From: Pseudorhodoferax sp032153935
GTDB taxonomy: Bacteria > Pseudomonadota > Gammaproteobacteria > Burkholderiales > Burkholderiaceae_C
Assembly: GCF_964253035.1 (NCBI RefSeq)
Contig: NZ_CAXUQL020000001.1
Coordinates: 6,200,001-6,264,000 of the forward strand
DNA: 64,000 bases
Direction: 5' to 3'
Of this stretch, positions 8,930 to 16,936 are shown piece after piece; positions within the stretch are counted from its first letter, which is position 1, and each line of letters opens with the position of its first letter. Under the pieces are notes generated by a model. That model worked only from the letters and a program-made list of their open reading frames with translations, searched no databases and was not told the origin of the DNA. A program made the translations under genes and the position numbers.

Positions 8930-10438
8930 ATGAACCTCAGCGACATCCATCACCAGCTCTCCGAGCGCGCCCATGCCTTCCTCTCCCGGGGTACGCACGA
9001 CCTCTTCATCGACGGCCAGTGGACCCCGGCGCAGAGCGGCCAGCGGCTGGCCACCCTCGACCCTGCCACCGAGTCCGTCCTCGCCGAAGTCGCCAGCGCC
9101 GGCCCGGCGGATGTGGACCGGGCCGTGCGGGCCGCCCACCGTGCGCTGCACGAGGGCCCCTGGGGCCGCATGCGCCCCGTCGACCGGGAGCGGCTGATGC
9201 TGCGCCTGGCCGACCTGATGGAAACCCATGCCCAGGCACTGGCCGAGGTCGAGTCGCTGGACAACGGCAAATCGGCCGCCATTGCGCGTGCCGTGGACAT
9301 GGCCATGGCCGTCGAATTCGTGCGCTACATGGCGGGCTGGGCCACCAAGGTCGAGGGCATGACGCGGGAGCACGGCGTGCCCTTCGCGCCCGAGGCGCAG
9401 ATGTTCACCTACACCCGGCGCGAGCCCGTGGGCGTGGTCGCCGCCGTGGTGCCCTGGAACTTCCCCCTGCTCGTGGCCCTCTGGAAGGTCGGGCCCGCGC
9501 TGGCCGCCGGCTGCACCATCGTGCTCAAGCCGGCCGAGCAGACGCCGCTGACCGCGCTGATGCTCGCCGATCTGGTGCAGGAAGCGGGCTTCCCGCCCGG
9601 CGTGGTCAACGTGCTCACGGGCGACGGCCCGGGCACCGGCGCTCCCCTGGTCGCGCATCCCATGGTCAACAAGGTCAGCTTCACCGGCTCCACCGAGGTC
9701 GGCAAGCTCATCGGCCATGCGTGCATGGACAACATGACGCGCGTCACGCTGGAGCTGGGCGGCAAGTCCCCCGTCATCGTGCTCGATGACTGCGACCCCG
9801 CCGCCGCCGCCGCGGGCGCGGCCAACGCCATCTTCTTCAACCAGGGCCAGGTCTGCTGCGCGGGATCGCGGCTTTACGTGCACAGGAAGATGTTCGACCG
9901 CGTGATCGCCGACGTGGCCGACCATGCGTCCAAGATCACGCTGGGCCATGGCCTGGATCCCAGCGCACAGATGGGCCCCCTGGTCTCGCAGGAGCAGATG
10001 GAGCGCGTGTGCAACTACATCGACATCGGCCGCAGCGAAGGCGCAGAGGTCGTCGCGGGCGGCGGCCGCGCGGGCCAGCGCGGCTACTTCGTGCAGCCCA
10101 CGGTGCTGACCGGCGTGCAGCCCGACCACCGCGTGGTGCGCGAGGAAATCTTCGGCCCCGTGCTCGTCGCCATGCCCTACGACGACCTCGACGAAGTCGC
10201 GGCCTGGGCCAACGACACACCCTACGGCCTGGGCGCCAGCATCTGGTCCAACAACCTCTCCAAGGTGCACCGGCTGATCCCCAAGATCCAGGCCGGCACG
10301 GTCTGGGTCAACTGCCACAGCATGCTGGATCCAGGCATGCCCTTCGGCGGCTACAAGCAGTCGGGCTTCGGCCGCGACCTGGGCCGCGCGGCGCTGGACG
10401 GCTACCTGGAAACCAAGTCCGTGTTCATCAATCTCTGA
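8930..10438 (+). CDS. NAD(P)+-dependent aldehyde dehydrogenase
   Basis: 502 residues, full length for the ALDH superfamily. Expected motifs are present in order: the Rossmann entry VVPWNFPLLVALWKVGPAL, VSFTGSTEVGK, the general-base glutamate in TLELGGKSP (about residue 275), the nucleophile in FFNQGQVCCAGSR (Cys about 309), and EEIFGPV near the C-terminus. AGGAG precedes the ATG at 8930. It lies 67 bases after the PQQ dehydrogenase and just before the acyl-CoA synthetase; it probably oxidises the aldehyde made in the periplasm by the former to the acid activated by the latter. The chemical substrate is not evident. Confidence 0.93.
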   Translation: MNLSDIHHQLSERAHAFLSRGTHDLFIDGQWTPAQSGQRLATLDPATESVLAEVASAGPADVDRAVRAAHRALHEGPWGRMRPVDRERLMLRLADLMETHAQALAEVESLDNGKSAAIARAVDMAMAVEFVRYMAGWATKVEGMTREHGVPFAPEAQMFTYTRREPVGVVAAVVPWNFPLLVALWKVGPALAAGCTIVLKPAEQTPLTALMLADLVQEAGFPPGVVNVLTGDGPGTGAPLVAHPMVNKVSFTGSTEVGKLIGHACMDNMTRVTLELGGKSPVIVLDDCDPAAAAAGAANAIFFNQGQVCCAGSRLYVHRKMFDRVIADVADHASKITLGHGLDPSAQMGPLVSQEQMERVCNYIDIGRSEGAEVVAGGGRAGQRGYFVQPTVLTGVQPDHRVVREEIFGPVLVAMPYDDLDEVAAWANDTPYGLGASIWSNNLSKVHRLIPKIQAGTVWVNCHSMLDPGMPFGGYKQSGFGRDLGRAALDGYLETKSVFINL

Positions 10439-10474
10439 CACATGCGCACCACGCCGCCATCCCCTGAGACCCTC

Positions 10475-12148
10475 ATGCCATCCGACTCCGCACAGGCCCG
10501 CACGGCCTTCGTCGCCGCCCGCGACTTCCTGCTCGCCCACCGCACCGACTACGAACGCGCGGTGCGCAACTTCATCTGGCCGCGGCTCACGCACTTCAAC
10601 TGGGCGCTGGACCACTTCGACGCCATGGCCGCGGGCAACGAGGCGCCGGCCCTGTGGATCGTGGAGGAGGACGGTCGCGAGGAGCAATGCAGCTTCGCCC
10701 AGATGAGCCGGCGCTCCTCCAGCGTGGCCAACTGGCTGCGCGGCCACGGCGTGCGGCGTGGCGACCGCATCCTGCTGATGCTGGGCAACGAGCGCTGCCT
10801 GTGGGAAGCCATGCTTGCGGCCATCAAGCTGGGGGCGGTGGTCATTCCCGCCACCACCCTGCTGTCGCGCGACGACCTGCTCGACCGCTTCGAGCGCGGC
10901 CAGGTACGGCACGTGATCGCGGGGGCGGAGCACGTGCCCAAGTTCGCCGACGTGCCCGGCGGCCACACGCGCATCGTGGCGGGCGGCGACGCCCCGGGCT
11001 GGCTGCGGCTGGAGGATGGCTACGGCGCGCCCGCGCAGTTCACGCCCGATGCGCCCACCCACGTCGGCGACCCGCTGCTGCTGTACTTCACCTCCGGCAC
11101 CACCTCCAAGCCGAAACTGGTGCTGCACAGCCACCAGAGCTATCCGGTGGGCCACCTCTCCACCATGTACTGGCTGGGCCTGAAGCCTGGCGACGTGCAC
11201 CTGAACATCTCCTCGCCGGGCTGGGCCAAGCACGCCTGGAGCTGCTTCTTCGCGCCGTGGAATGCGCAGGCCTGCGTGATGGTCTACAACTACGAACGCT
11301 TCCAGGCCCGCGGCCTGCTGGACGTGCTGCAATCGCGCGGCGTGACCTCGCTGTGCGCCCCGCCCACGGTCTACCGGCTGCTGATGCAGGAGGACCTCGC
11401 AGCCTGGCGCGTGCAGCTGCGCGAGCTGATCGGTGCAGGCGAACCGATGAACCCCGAAGTGATCGCGCGTTTCCGCGAGGCCTGGGGCCTGGTTCTGCGC
11501 GACGGCTTCGGCCAGACCGAGACCACCGCGCAGATCGGCAACACGCCGGGCCAGCCGCTCAAGCCCGGCAGCATGGGCCGGCCGCTGCCGGGCTACGTCG
11601 TTCGCCTGCTCGACGTGGACGACCAGCCCGCAGAAGAAGGCGAGATCGGCCTGGATCTCGCTGCCAGCCCGCTGGGGCTGATGCTGGGCTATGCCGACGA
11701 TGCCGAGCGCACCGCCCAGGTGAACCGGGCCGGTCACTACCACACGGGCGACATCGCCAGCCGCGATGCCGATGGCTACATCACCTACGTGGGCCGCACC
11801 GACGACGTGTTCAAGGCCTCGGACTACCGCATCAGCCCGTTCGAGCTGGAATCGGTGCTGATCGAGCACCCGGCGGTGGCCGAGGGCGCGGTGATCCCCA
11901 GCTTCGACCCGGTGCGCCTGGCCGTCCCCAAGGCCGTCGTCACCCTCACGGCAGGGCACACGCCCTCGGCGGAACTGGCGCGCGACATCCTGGCCTTCTG
12001 CCGCGAGCGGCTGGGGCCCTACAAGCGCATCCGCAAGCTGGAGTTCGCGCCGCTGCCCAAGACCATCTCCGGCAAGATCCGGCGCGCCGAGCTGCGCCAG
12101 CGCGAGAACCGCCCCGCAGGGCAAGACAGGCTCACGTTCGAGGAGTGA
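10475..12148 (+). CDS. AMP-forming acyl-CoA synthetase (medium-chain/benzoate-CoA ligase-like)
   Basis: About 557 residues of the ANL superfamily. Motifs: the ATP-phosphate loop YFTSGTTSKPK near residue 204-214, FGQTETT (A5), the hinge/A8 region TDDVFKASDYRISPFELE, and the C-terminal adenylation lysine in PKTISGKIRR. The overall sequence is closest to medium-chain acyl-CoA or benzoate/acyl-CoA ligases of the ACSM type. The start is uncertain: ATG at 10475 has a weak GAG upstream; an in-frame ATG at 10442 would add 11 residues and sits 3 bases after the aldehyde dehydrogenase stop. It is the third gene of the alcohol, aldehyde, acid, acyl-CoA series and would feed the acyl-CoA dehydrogenase at 2625-3872. 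Confidence 0.88.
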   Translation: MPSDSAQARTAFVAARDFLLAHRTDYERAVRNFIWPRLTHFNWALDHFDAMAAGNEAPALWIVEEDGREEQCSFAQMSRRSSSVANWLRGHGVRRGDRILLMLGNERCLWEAMLAAIKLGAVVIPATTLLSRDDLLDRFERGQVRHVIAGAEHVPKFADVPGGHTRIVAGGDAPGWLRLEDGYGAPAQFTPDAPTHVGDPLLLYFTSGTTSKPKLVLHSHQSYPVGHLSTMYWLGLKPGDVHLNISSPGWAKHAWSCFFAPWNAQACVMVYNYERFQARGLLDVLQSRGVTSLCAPPTVYRLLMQEDLAAWRVQLRELIGAGEPMNPEVIARFREAWGLVLRDGFGQTETTAQIGNTPGQPLKPGSMGRPLPGYVVRLLDVDDQPAEEGEIGLDLAASPLGLMLGYADDAERTAQVNRAGHYHTGDIASRDADGYITYVGRTDDVFKASDYRISPFELESVLIEHPAVAEGAVIPSFDPVRLAVPKAVVTLTAGHTPSAELARDILAFCRERLGPYKRIRKLEFAPLPKTISGKIRRAELRQRENRPAGQDRLTFEE

Positions 12149-12212
12149 ATGATCCAGCGCCCTATGAGCTGACTGGGGCGCTGCAACGCACACCCTGGGC
12201 GGCGAAGATGGC

Positions 12213-12425
12213 GCGCCTGCCTCCTCGCAGAGGCACGCGCGCCGCCATACCGGACAGGCCTACCTGCGCGACTGTGTCGGCCTGGTGGCCCGCGCCAACG
12301 ACCTGTTCGACCAGATGCACGCCACACGGGTGGGATCGACCGGCGTGCTGCGCATCATGCGTTGACCGGCTTTGTGCTCGGGCACTTCGCCGCGCTGCTC
12401 AAGAACTTCCAGGCCGCCTATCCGA
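12213..12425 (+). pseudogene. Decayed fragment of a LysR-type regulator
   Basis: Two reading frames carry consecutive pieces of a LysR protein. One frame (about 12222-12365) reads RRHTGQAYLRDCVGLVARAN and then DLFDQMHATRVGSTGVLRIM before a TGA; the next frame continues from about 12359 with LTGFVLGHFAALLKNFQAAY. These match the region from the end of the linker helix (LTEAGQAYL-like) into the first strand of the LysR effector domain. The DNA-binding N-terminus and the rest of the effector domain are missing, and the fragment stops where the 3' end of the convergent dioxygenase gene begins. It is a relic, not a working gene. Exact limits are approximate. Confidence 0.6.
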
Positions 12426-13365
12426 CATCCGCCTGGAGCACCGTCAGCGTGGGCCGCTCGCCACTGGCCTTGCCGGTGATCGGCGGCTTGGGCAGGCGGG
12501 CCTCGCCCGGCTCGATGACGAAGTGGTGGTCCAGCGCGTACCAGGCACCTTCGACGTCCGGCGCGGGCGGGGTCTCACCCGAATGCAGCACGTACTGGCC
12601 GACCAGCGCCCGCGTCACGCCGAACTGCACATCCGTTTCCAGATGCGGGTCGTCACTGGAATAGACCTGCGCGAACTGCGTCTTGAAGCCGGGCTTGAAG
12701 ACCATGAAATGGATGTGGGCCGGCCGCATGTTGTGCCGCCCCTGTGCCCGCAGCAGCGCACCGACCGGCCCGCTCAGCGGAATCGGATAGCCCACGGGCT
12801 TGATGGTGCGGAACGCGATGCGCCCGGTGCCATCCGTCCTGAACTTGCCGCGCAGGTTCATGTCCGCCTGGCTCGGGTCCTGGTTCTCGTAGAAGCCCTC
12901 GGACGAGGCCTGCCAGACATCGACCTCGGCATCGGCCACGGGCCGGCCCTGCGGGTCGCGCACCCAGGCGTTGACGAACACCGGCACGCCTGGTGTCGGC
13001 GAGCGCACGATGGAGCCGCCGTTGTCCGTCAGCGGCGAGTCCATGCGCCAGAACGGGCCCATCAGATTGGCCGTGGTGTCCGTCTGGCCGCCGTCGCCGT
13101 TGTTGAGCAGGCACACCAGCGCCGAGATGCCCAGCGAGCCGGCGATCAGCACCACCTCGTTGTGCGAGGCGGTCGTCAACTGCCCGAGCTGGGCGATGAC
13201 GGCGCAGGCCTGGTGGAACTCCGCCTCGGACAGGCGCGCATCGCGTACGAAGCCGTGCAGATGGGTGACCGCGGCGGTCATGATTTCCTTGAAGCGCGGG
13301 TCGCCCGCACGCGCCAGTTCGGCCAGCACGGCCGCGGTCACATCGCTCTGCTTTTCAATGATCAT
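12418..13365 (-). CDS. Intradiol ring-cleavage dioxygenase, hydroxyquinol 1,2-dioxygenase-like
   Basis: 315 residues of the non-heme Fe(III) intradiol family. The four iron ligands can be placed: Tyr in SSEGFYENQDPSQ, Tyr in PVGYPIP, and the His pair in RPAHIHFMV. The sequence GALLRAQGRHNMRPAHIHFM and the DMNLRGKF stretch are closer to hydroxyquinol 1,2-dioxygenases than to catechol 1,2-dioxygenases. It would open a (hydroxy)catechol ring between the hydroxyls to a muconate or maleylacetate. The start ATG at 13365 follows GAGGACAGCCCC. It is the last gene of the minus-strand operon beginning at 17866, separated from aroQ by 111 bases, so it may have its own control. Its 3' end abuts the LysR relic. 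Confidence 0.87.
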   Translation of the reverse strand: MIIEKQSDVTAAVLAELARAGDPRFKEIMTAAVTHLHGFVRDARLSEAEFHQACAVIAQLGQLTTASHNEVVLIAGSLGISALVCLLNNGDGGQTDTTANLMGPFWRMDSPLTDNGGSIVRSPTPGVPVFVNAWVRDPQGRPVADAEVDVWQASSEGFYENQDPSQADMNLRGKFRTDGTGRIAFRTIKPVGYPIPLSGPVGALLRAQGRHNMRPAHIHFMVFKPGFKTQFAQVYSSDDPHLETDVQFGVTRALVGQYVLHSGETPPAPDVEGAWYALDHHFVIEPGEARLPKPPITGKASGERPTLTVLQADVG

Positions 13366-13476
13366 GGGGCTGTCCTCATCGGGTCGCACGCCGGATGTCT
13401 TGACGGATTCGGCACAGGCCCCGCCGTGCCGGCGCTGCGCGAAGCACCGAGTGTGCCCGCACAGGCCCCAGCGGCT

Positions 13477-13938
13477 TCATGCCGTCGGGTTCGAGCGCGC
13501 GTGGCGCACGGCGGTGCGCAGGCCCAGCAGATAGCTGTCGACGCCAAAGCCCGCGATCTGCCCCTGCACGATCTCCGCGAACACCGAGTGGTGCCGGAAG
13601 GTCTCGCGCGCATGGATGTTGGACATGTGCAACTCGATGACCGGGCAGGTCAGGATCGCCAGCGCGTCGCGGATGCCGTAGCTGTAGTGCGTCCACGCGC
13701 CGGCGTTCAGCATCACGCCAGCGACCCCGTCGAAGTAGGCCTGGTGGATGCGCTCGCACATGGCGCCCTCGCAGTTGGTCTGGAAGCTCTCCACCGACAC
13801 CCCCAGTTCGCTGGCCAGCGCCTGCAGCTGGCCGTCGATCTGTGCGAGGGTGATGGTTCCGTACTGCTGGGGATCGCGCTTGCCGAACATGTTGTGGTTG
13901 ATGCCGTGCAGCATGAGGAATCGCATCGATGCCGTCAT
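13477..13938 (-). CDS. aroQ: Type II 3-dehydroquinate dehydratase
   Basis: 153 residues, the usual size of the type II enzyme that interconverts 3-dehydroquinate and 3-dehydroshikimate. Active-site parts are present: Arg21 and Tyr26 in GKRDPQQYG, Asn78 in NAGAWTHYS, and His104 and His109 in IELHMSNIHARETFRHHS. The usual LNGPNLN is changed to LHGINHN, a small departure from biosynthetic enzymes. The ATG at 13938 overlaps the aroE stop by 4 bases (ATGA), which favours it over the inner ATG at 13926. Its place among CoA-transferase, hydratase and dioxygenase genes suggests a catabolic paralog (quinate/shikimate or related cyclitol) rather than the housekeeping enzyme. Confidence 0.88.
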   Translation of the reverse strand: MTASMRFLMLHGINHNMFGKRDPQQYGTITLAQIDGQLQALASELGVSVESFQTNCEGAMCERIHQAYFDGVAGVMLNAGAWTHYSYGIRDALAILTCPVIELHMSNIHARETFRHHSVFAEIVQGQIAGFGVDSYLLGLRTAVRHARSNPTA

Positions 13939-14762
13939 GCCACGCGCGCCTCGGCGGTCAACTGCTGAATGGCCGCTGCGGTCTGCGGCCGCACGCCTCG
14001 CCACCAGTGGAAGGCTTCGGCCGCCTGCTCCACCAGCATGCCCACGCCGTCGGCAAGTCGCCTCACGCCGGCCTGCTGTGCCATGCGAAGGAAAGGCGTC
14101 AGCCCCTTCGCATACGCAAGTTCGTAGGCCAGTCCCTGGGCGACGAACACGGTGGCCGGGACGGGTAGCAGTTCGCCGCGCAGGCTGGCGGACGTGGCAT
14201 TGAACACCAGATCGAAACACTCGCCTTGCAGATCCTGGTAGCCACAGCCCCACACGTCGCCGTGTTGCTGCACCTGCGCCGCCAACGCGACGGCCTTCTC
14301 CACCGTGCGGTTGGCGATGACGAGCCTGGCGGGCTGTTGTTCGAGGAAGGGAAGCAGCGCTCCACGGGCAGCGCCCCCTGCGCCCAGCAGCAGCACCCGC
14401 TTGGCGCGCATGGAGCAGCCGAGGTTGTGAACCACGTCGCGCGTCAGACCCACACCATCGAAGTTCTCCGCCAGGACCCGCGCACCGTCGAACTTGAGTG
14501 CGTTGACGGCCCCGGCCAGCTGTGCCCTCGGCGAGCATTCATGGGCGAACCTGAAGGCATCGACCTTGAACGGGGCAGTCACGTTCATGCCCTGCCCGCC
14601 CGCGTCGCGGAATGCGGTGGCGTCCTCGTCGAAGTGCCCCGGCCGCCCCTCGATCGCGGTGTACACCAGGTCCTGCCCCGTGGCGCTGGCGAACAGGCCG
14701 TGGATCAGCGGTGACTTGGTGTGGCCGATCGGGTTGCCGATGACGGCGTAGGCATCGCTCAT
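13935..14762 (-). CDS. aroE: Shikimate dehydrogenase family protein
   Basis: 275 residues. It has the substrate-domain motif GNPIGHTKSPLIHGLF, the catalytic Lys66 in NVTAPFK and Asp102 in ENFDGVG, a nucleotide-binding loop LLGAGGAARGALLPFL, and NRT after the second strand, as in NADP-linked enzymes. The family interconverts shikimate and 3-dehydroshikimate; some members act on quinate. ENFDG replaces the usual ENTDG. It overlaps the CoA-transferase stop and the aroQ start by 4 bases each, so it is translationally coupled in a catabolic operon. Substrate and direction are inferred from context only. Confidence 0.87.
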   Translation of the reverse strand: MSDAYAVIGNPIGHTKSPLIHGLFASATGQDLVYTAIEGRPGHFDEDATAFRDAGGQGMNVTAPFKVDAFRFAHECSPRAQLAGAVNALKFDGARVLAENFDGVGLTRDVVHNLGCSMRAKRVLLLGAGGAARGALLPFLEQQPARLVIANRTVEKAVALAAQVQQHGDVWGCGYQDLQGECFDLVFNATSASLRGELLPVPATVFVAQGLAYELAYAKGLTPFLRMAQQAGVRRLADGVGMLVEQAAEAFHWWRGVRPQTAAAIQQLTAEARVA

Positions 14763-16015
14763 GTGCCCATCTCCCTGGTGTAGAGCACGCCATCGGCCTG
14801 CATCGCGGCGATCTCCTCGGCCGAGAAGCCGAGCTCGGCCGCGATCTCGGCGTTGTGCTGGCCCAGGTCGGGTGCGACCTGGCGGATGGTCGTGTCGCAG
14901 TCCGAAAACCGGAACGGCAGGTTCGGCAGCTTGATCTTGCCCAGCACCGGGTGGTCCTGCTCGACGAGCATGCCGCGCGCCTGGATCTGCGGGTCGGCCA
15001 GCACCTCGTCGATGCGCTGCACCTTGGCGCAGGGCACGTCGATGCCGTCCAGCAGATCGAGCACCTCGGCCACCTTGCGCGACGCCACCCAGCCCTTGAC
15101 CACGGCGAGGATTTCCAGGCGGTTGGCATTGCGGCCCGAGGTCTGGTGGAAGCGCTTGTCCGCGCCGAACCCGGCCGGACCACCATGCGTTTCGACCAGT
15201 GCGGCGAAGCGCTTCCAGGCGTCGTCCACCTGCGCGGCGATCACCAGGTCGCCATCGGCCGCGCGGAACACGCCGTACAGCGTGGAGGTCGGCATGTCGT
15301 GCCCGGTCTGCACCGGCAATTCGGTGCCGCCCGAGAAGGTGTAGCACTGCACCGCGTACTCGTGCATGGACACCAGCGTGTCGTACAGCGCCATGTCGAT
15401 GTGCTGGCCACGGCCACTCTTGGTGCGGCCCAGCAGCGCCGCGTTGATGGCCGCGACGGCGTGGATGCCGGTGTACATGTCGCCCAGCGAGATGCGCAGC
15501 AGCGGCGGCGCCTCGCCCGGCGTGCCCACCATCTGCATGATGCCGCTCTTGGCCTCGGCGATCAGGCCGAAGCCGGCGCGGTGCGCGTCGGGCCCGGTGT
15601 GCCCGTAGGCCGAGATCGAGCAGTACACCAGGCCCGGGTTGCGCTGGCTCAGTTCCTCGTAGCCCAGGCCCAGCTTGTCCAGCGCGCCGGGGCGGTAGTT
15701 CTCGATGAACACGTCGGCGCTGTCCACGAGCTTGTGGATCAAGGCCTTGCCGCGTGGGTCCTTCATGTTCACGGACACACCCTGCTTGCCCATGTTCAGT
15801 TGCAGGAAGTAGCCCGAGTAGGCGTCGTTCTCGCCCACGAACCAGGCGTGCTGGCGGCCGGCATCGCCGCCGCCGGGCCGCTCGACCTTGATGACCTCGG
15901 CGCCCAGCGCCGCCAGGCAGCGGCCCACGTAGGGGCCGGCCAGGAAGTGCGAGTAGTCGATGACGCGGATGCCGGCCAGCGGCAGCGGCTGCACGCTGTT
16001 CTGTGCGGCGCTCAT
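14759..16015 (-). CDS. CaiB/BaiF-type (family III) CoA-transferase
   Basis: 418 residues. Family features are the N-terminal GIRVIDYSHFLAGPYVGRCL, LGAEVIKVERPGGGD, the catalytic aspartate in ISLGDMYTGIHA, and GRGQHIDMALYD. Such enzymes move CoA between carboxylic acids, often with succinyl-CoA as donor. The start ATG at 16015 overlaps the MaoC stop, and its own stop overlaps the aroE start. Together with the MaoC hydratase it indicates that the operon works on a CoA-linked acid. A second, more distant CaiB paralog lies at 50377-51591. Confidence 0.9.
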   Translation of the reverse strand: MSAAQNSVQPLPLAGIRVIDYSHFLAGPYVGRCLAALGAEVIKVERPGGGDAGRQHAWFVGENDAYSGYFLQLNMGKQGVSVNMKDPRGKALIHKLVDSADVFIENYRPGALDKLGLGYEELSQRNPGLVYCSISAYGHTGPDAHRAGFGLIAEAKSGIMQMVGTPGEAPPLLRISLGDMYTGIHAVAAINAALLGRTKSGRGQHIDMALYDTLVSMHEYAVQCYTFSGGTELPVQTGHDMPTSTLYGVFRAADGDLVIAAQVDDAWKRFAALVETHGGPAGFGADKRFHQTSGRNANRLEILAVVKGWVASRKVAEVLDLLDGIDVPCAKVQRIDEVLADPQIQARGMLVEQDHPVLGKIKLPNLPFRFSDCDTTIRQVAPDLGQHNAEIAAELGFSAEEIAAMQADGVLYTREMGT

Positions 16016-16491
16016 GCGGGTCTCCGGGGAATCATCAGGCGGTGTTCGCCCTTGTGCACGACCTGGCCGTGCTGGTTGATGAGTTCGGACGGCAGGATCA
16101 CGATGCCCCAGCCCGCGCGGCTCCTGGACGCGCGCAGGCCGGTGACCGTGAACTTCACGTGCAGCCTGTCGTTGATCTTGATCGGCAGCAGGAAGTCCCA
16201 GGTCCAGCCCAGCGACATGCCGGGCAGGAAGCGGTATTCGCTGCGCGTCTTCAGGCCGTCGGCGATGGACAGGCCGAACAGCCCGTGCGCCACGCGCGTG
16301 CCGAAGGGCGTGGTCTTGGCGTAGTCCTCGTCGATGTGCACCGGCGTGTAGTCGCCGGTCAGCTCGGCATAGGCGTTGATGCGGGCCTCGGTGACTTCGT
16401 AGTCGGGGCTGGTGCAGGTGTCGCCTTCGGTGGCGTCGTCCCAGTATTTCTCCGGCGTCTCGAAATGCTGAGGGGGTGGTGTCGGTTTCAC
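16012..16491 (-). CDS. MaoC-like (R)-hydratase
   Basis: 159 residues, a single hot-dog domain. The hydratase-2 signature is intact: DYTPVHIDEDYAKTTPFG followed by RVAHGLFG, containing the Asp-His catalytic pair. Proteins of this type add water to an enoyl-CoA, or to mesaconyl/methylmesaconyl-type CoA thioesters. The ATG at 16491 lies 24 bases downstream of the VOC gene, and the stop overlaps the CaiB start by 4 bases. Confidence 0.87.
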   Translation of the reverse strand: MKPTPPPQHFETPEKYWDDATEGDTCTSPDYEVTEARINAYAELTGDYTPVHIDEDYAKTTPFGTRVAHGLFGLSIADGLKTRSEYRFLPGMSLGWTWDFLLPIKINDRLHVKFTVTGLRASRSRAGWGIVILPSELINQHGQVVHKGEHRLMIPRRPA

Positions 16492-16515
16492 GGTTCGTCT
16501 CCAGAGGGAAAAGGG

Positions 16516-16926
16516 TCAGCCGCGCGGGCGCACGGCCAGGGCCTGGGCCACGCTGCCCGGCGCGGCCTGGATCAGCTCGACGGCCAGCCCGTCCGGCAGC
16601 TGCAACCAGTGGCGGCCCTGCGGCAGCGCCTTGACGCCCCAGGGCTCGGCGGCCCGGAGGGCCGCTTCCAGGTCGTCGACCATCACGCCCAGGTGGGCCA
16701 GCCAGCCCGCGTCGTTGCTGGGCGGGGCCTCGAAGTCGGGCGTGGCCATGAGCTGGATGCCGCCCAGCGTCCAGTACTGGCGCGGGTCGTCGGTCGGACC
16801 GTCGATCTCGCGCACGTCCATGCCCAGCACCTCGTAGAAGAAGCGGATGTGCCAATGGATGTCGCGCACGCGGATGGCGACGTGCTCGACATAGGCGAAG
16901 GTGGGCGGTGCGAAGGGGGTGGCCAT
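16516..16926 (-). CDS. VOC-family (glyoxalase/dioxygenase fold) protein
   Basis: 136 residues forming one vicinal-oxygen-chelate domain pair. Metal-ligand candidates are His in YVEHVAIRV, His in WLAHLGVMVDD and Glu in LAVELIQA, so a metal centre is likely. The start at 16926 is preceded by GAGGAGACTCCC. The family includes epimerases, glyoxalases, ring-cleavage enzymes and resistance proteins; the exact reaction is not clear. Its neighbours (ketopantoate-reductase-like, MaoC) put it in the same operon. Confidence 0.82.
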   Translation of the reverse strand: MATPFAPPTFAYVEHVAIRVRDIHWHIRFFYEVLGMDVREIDGPTDDPRQYWTLGGIQLMATPDFEAPPSNDAGWLAHLGVMVDDLEAALRAAEPWGVKALPQGRHWLQLPDGLAVELIQAAPGSVAQALAVRPRG

Positions 16927-16936
16927 GGGAGTCTCC

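Noticed and set aside
8906..12193. A 1095-codon minus-strand frame opposite the aldehyde dehydrogenase and acyl-CoA synthetase
   Set aside because: It is a GC-bias shadow of two well-conserved genes with no recognisable domain.
16516..16926. Calling this VOC protein the methylmalonyl-CoA epimerase
   Set aside because: It has the metal ligands but lacks the FLHPK-type signature, and it sits in the aroE/aroQ operon, whereas the protein at 37083-37562 has that signature and the right neighbours.
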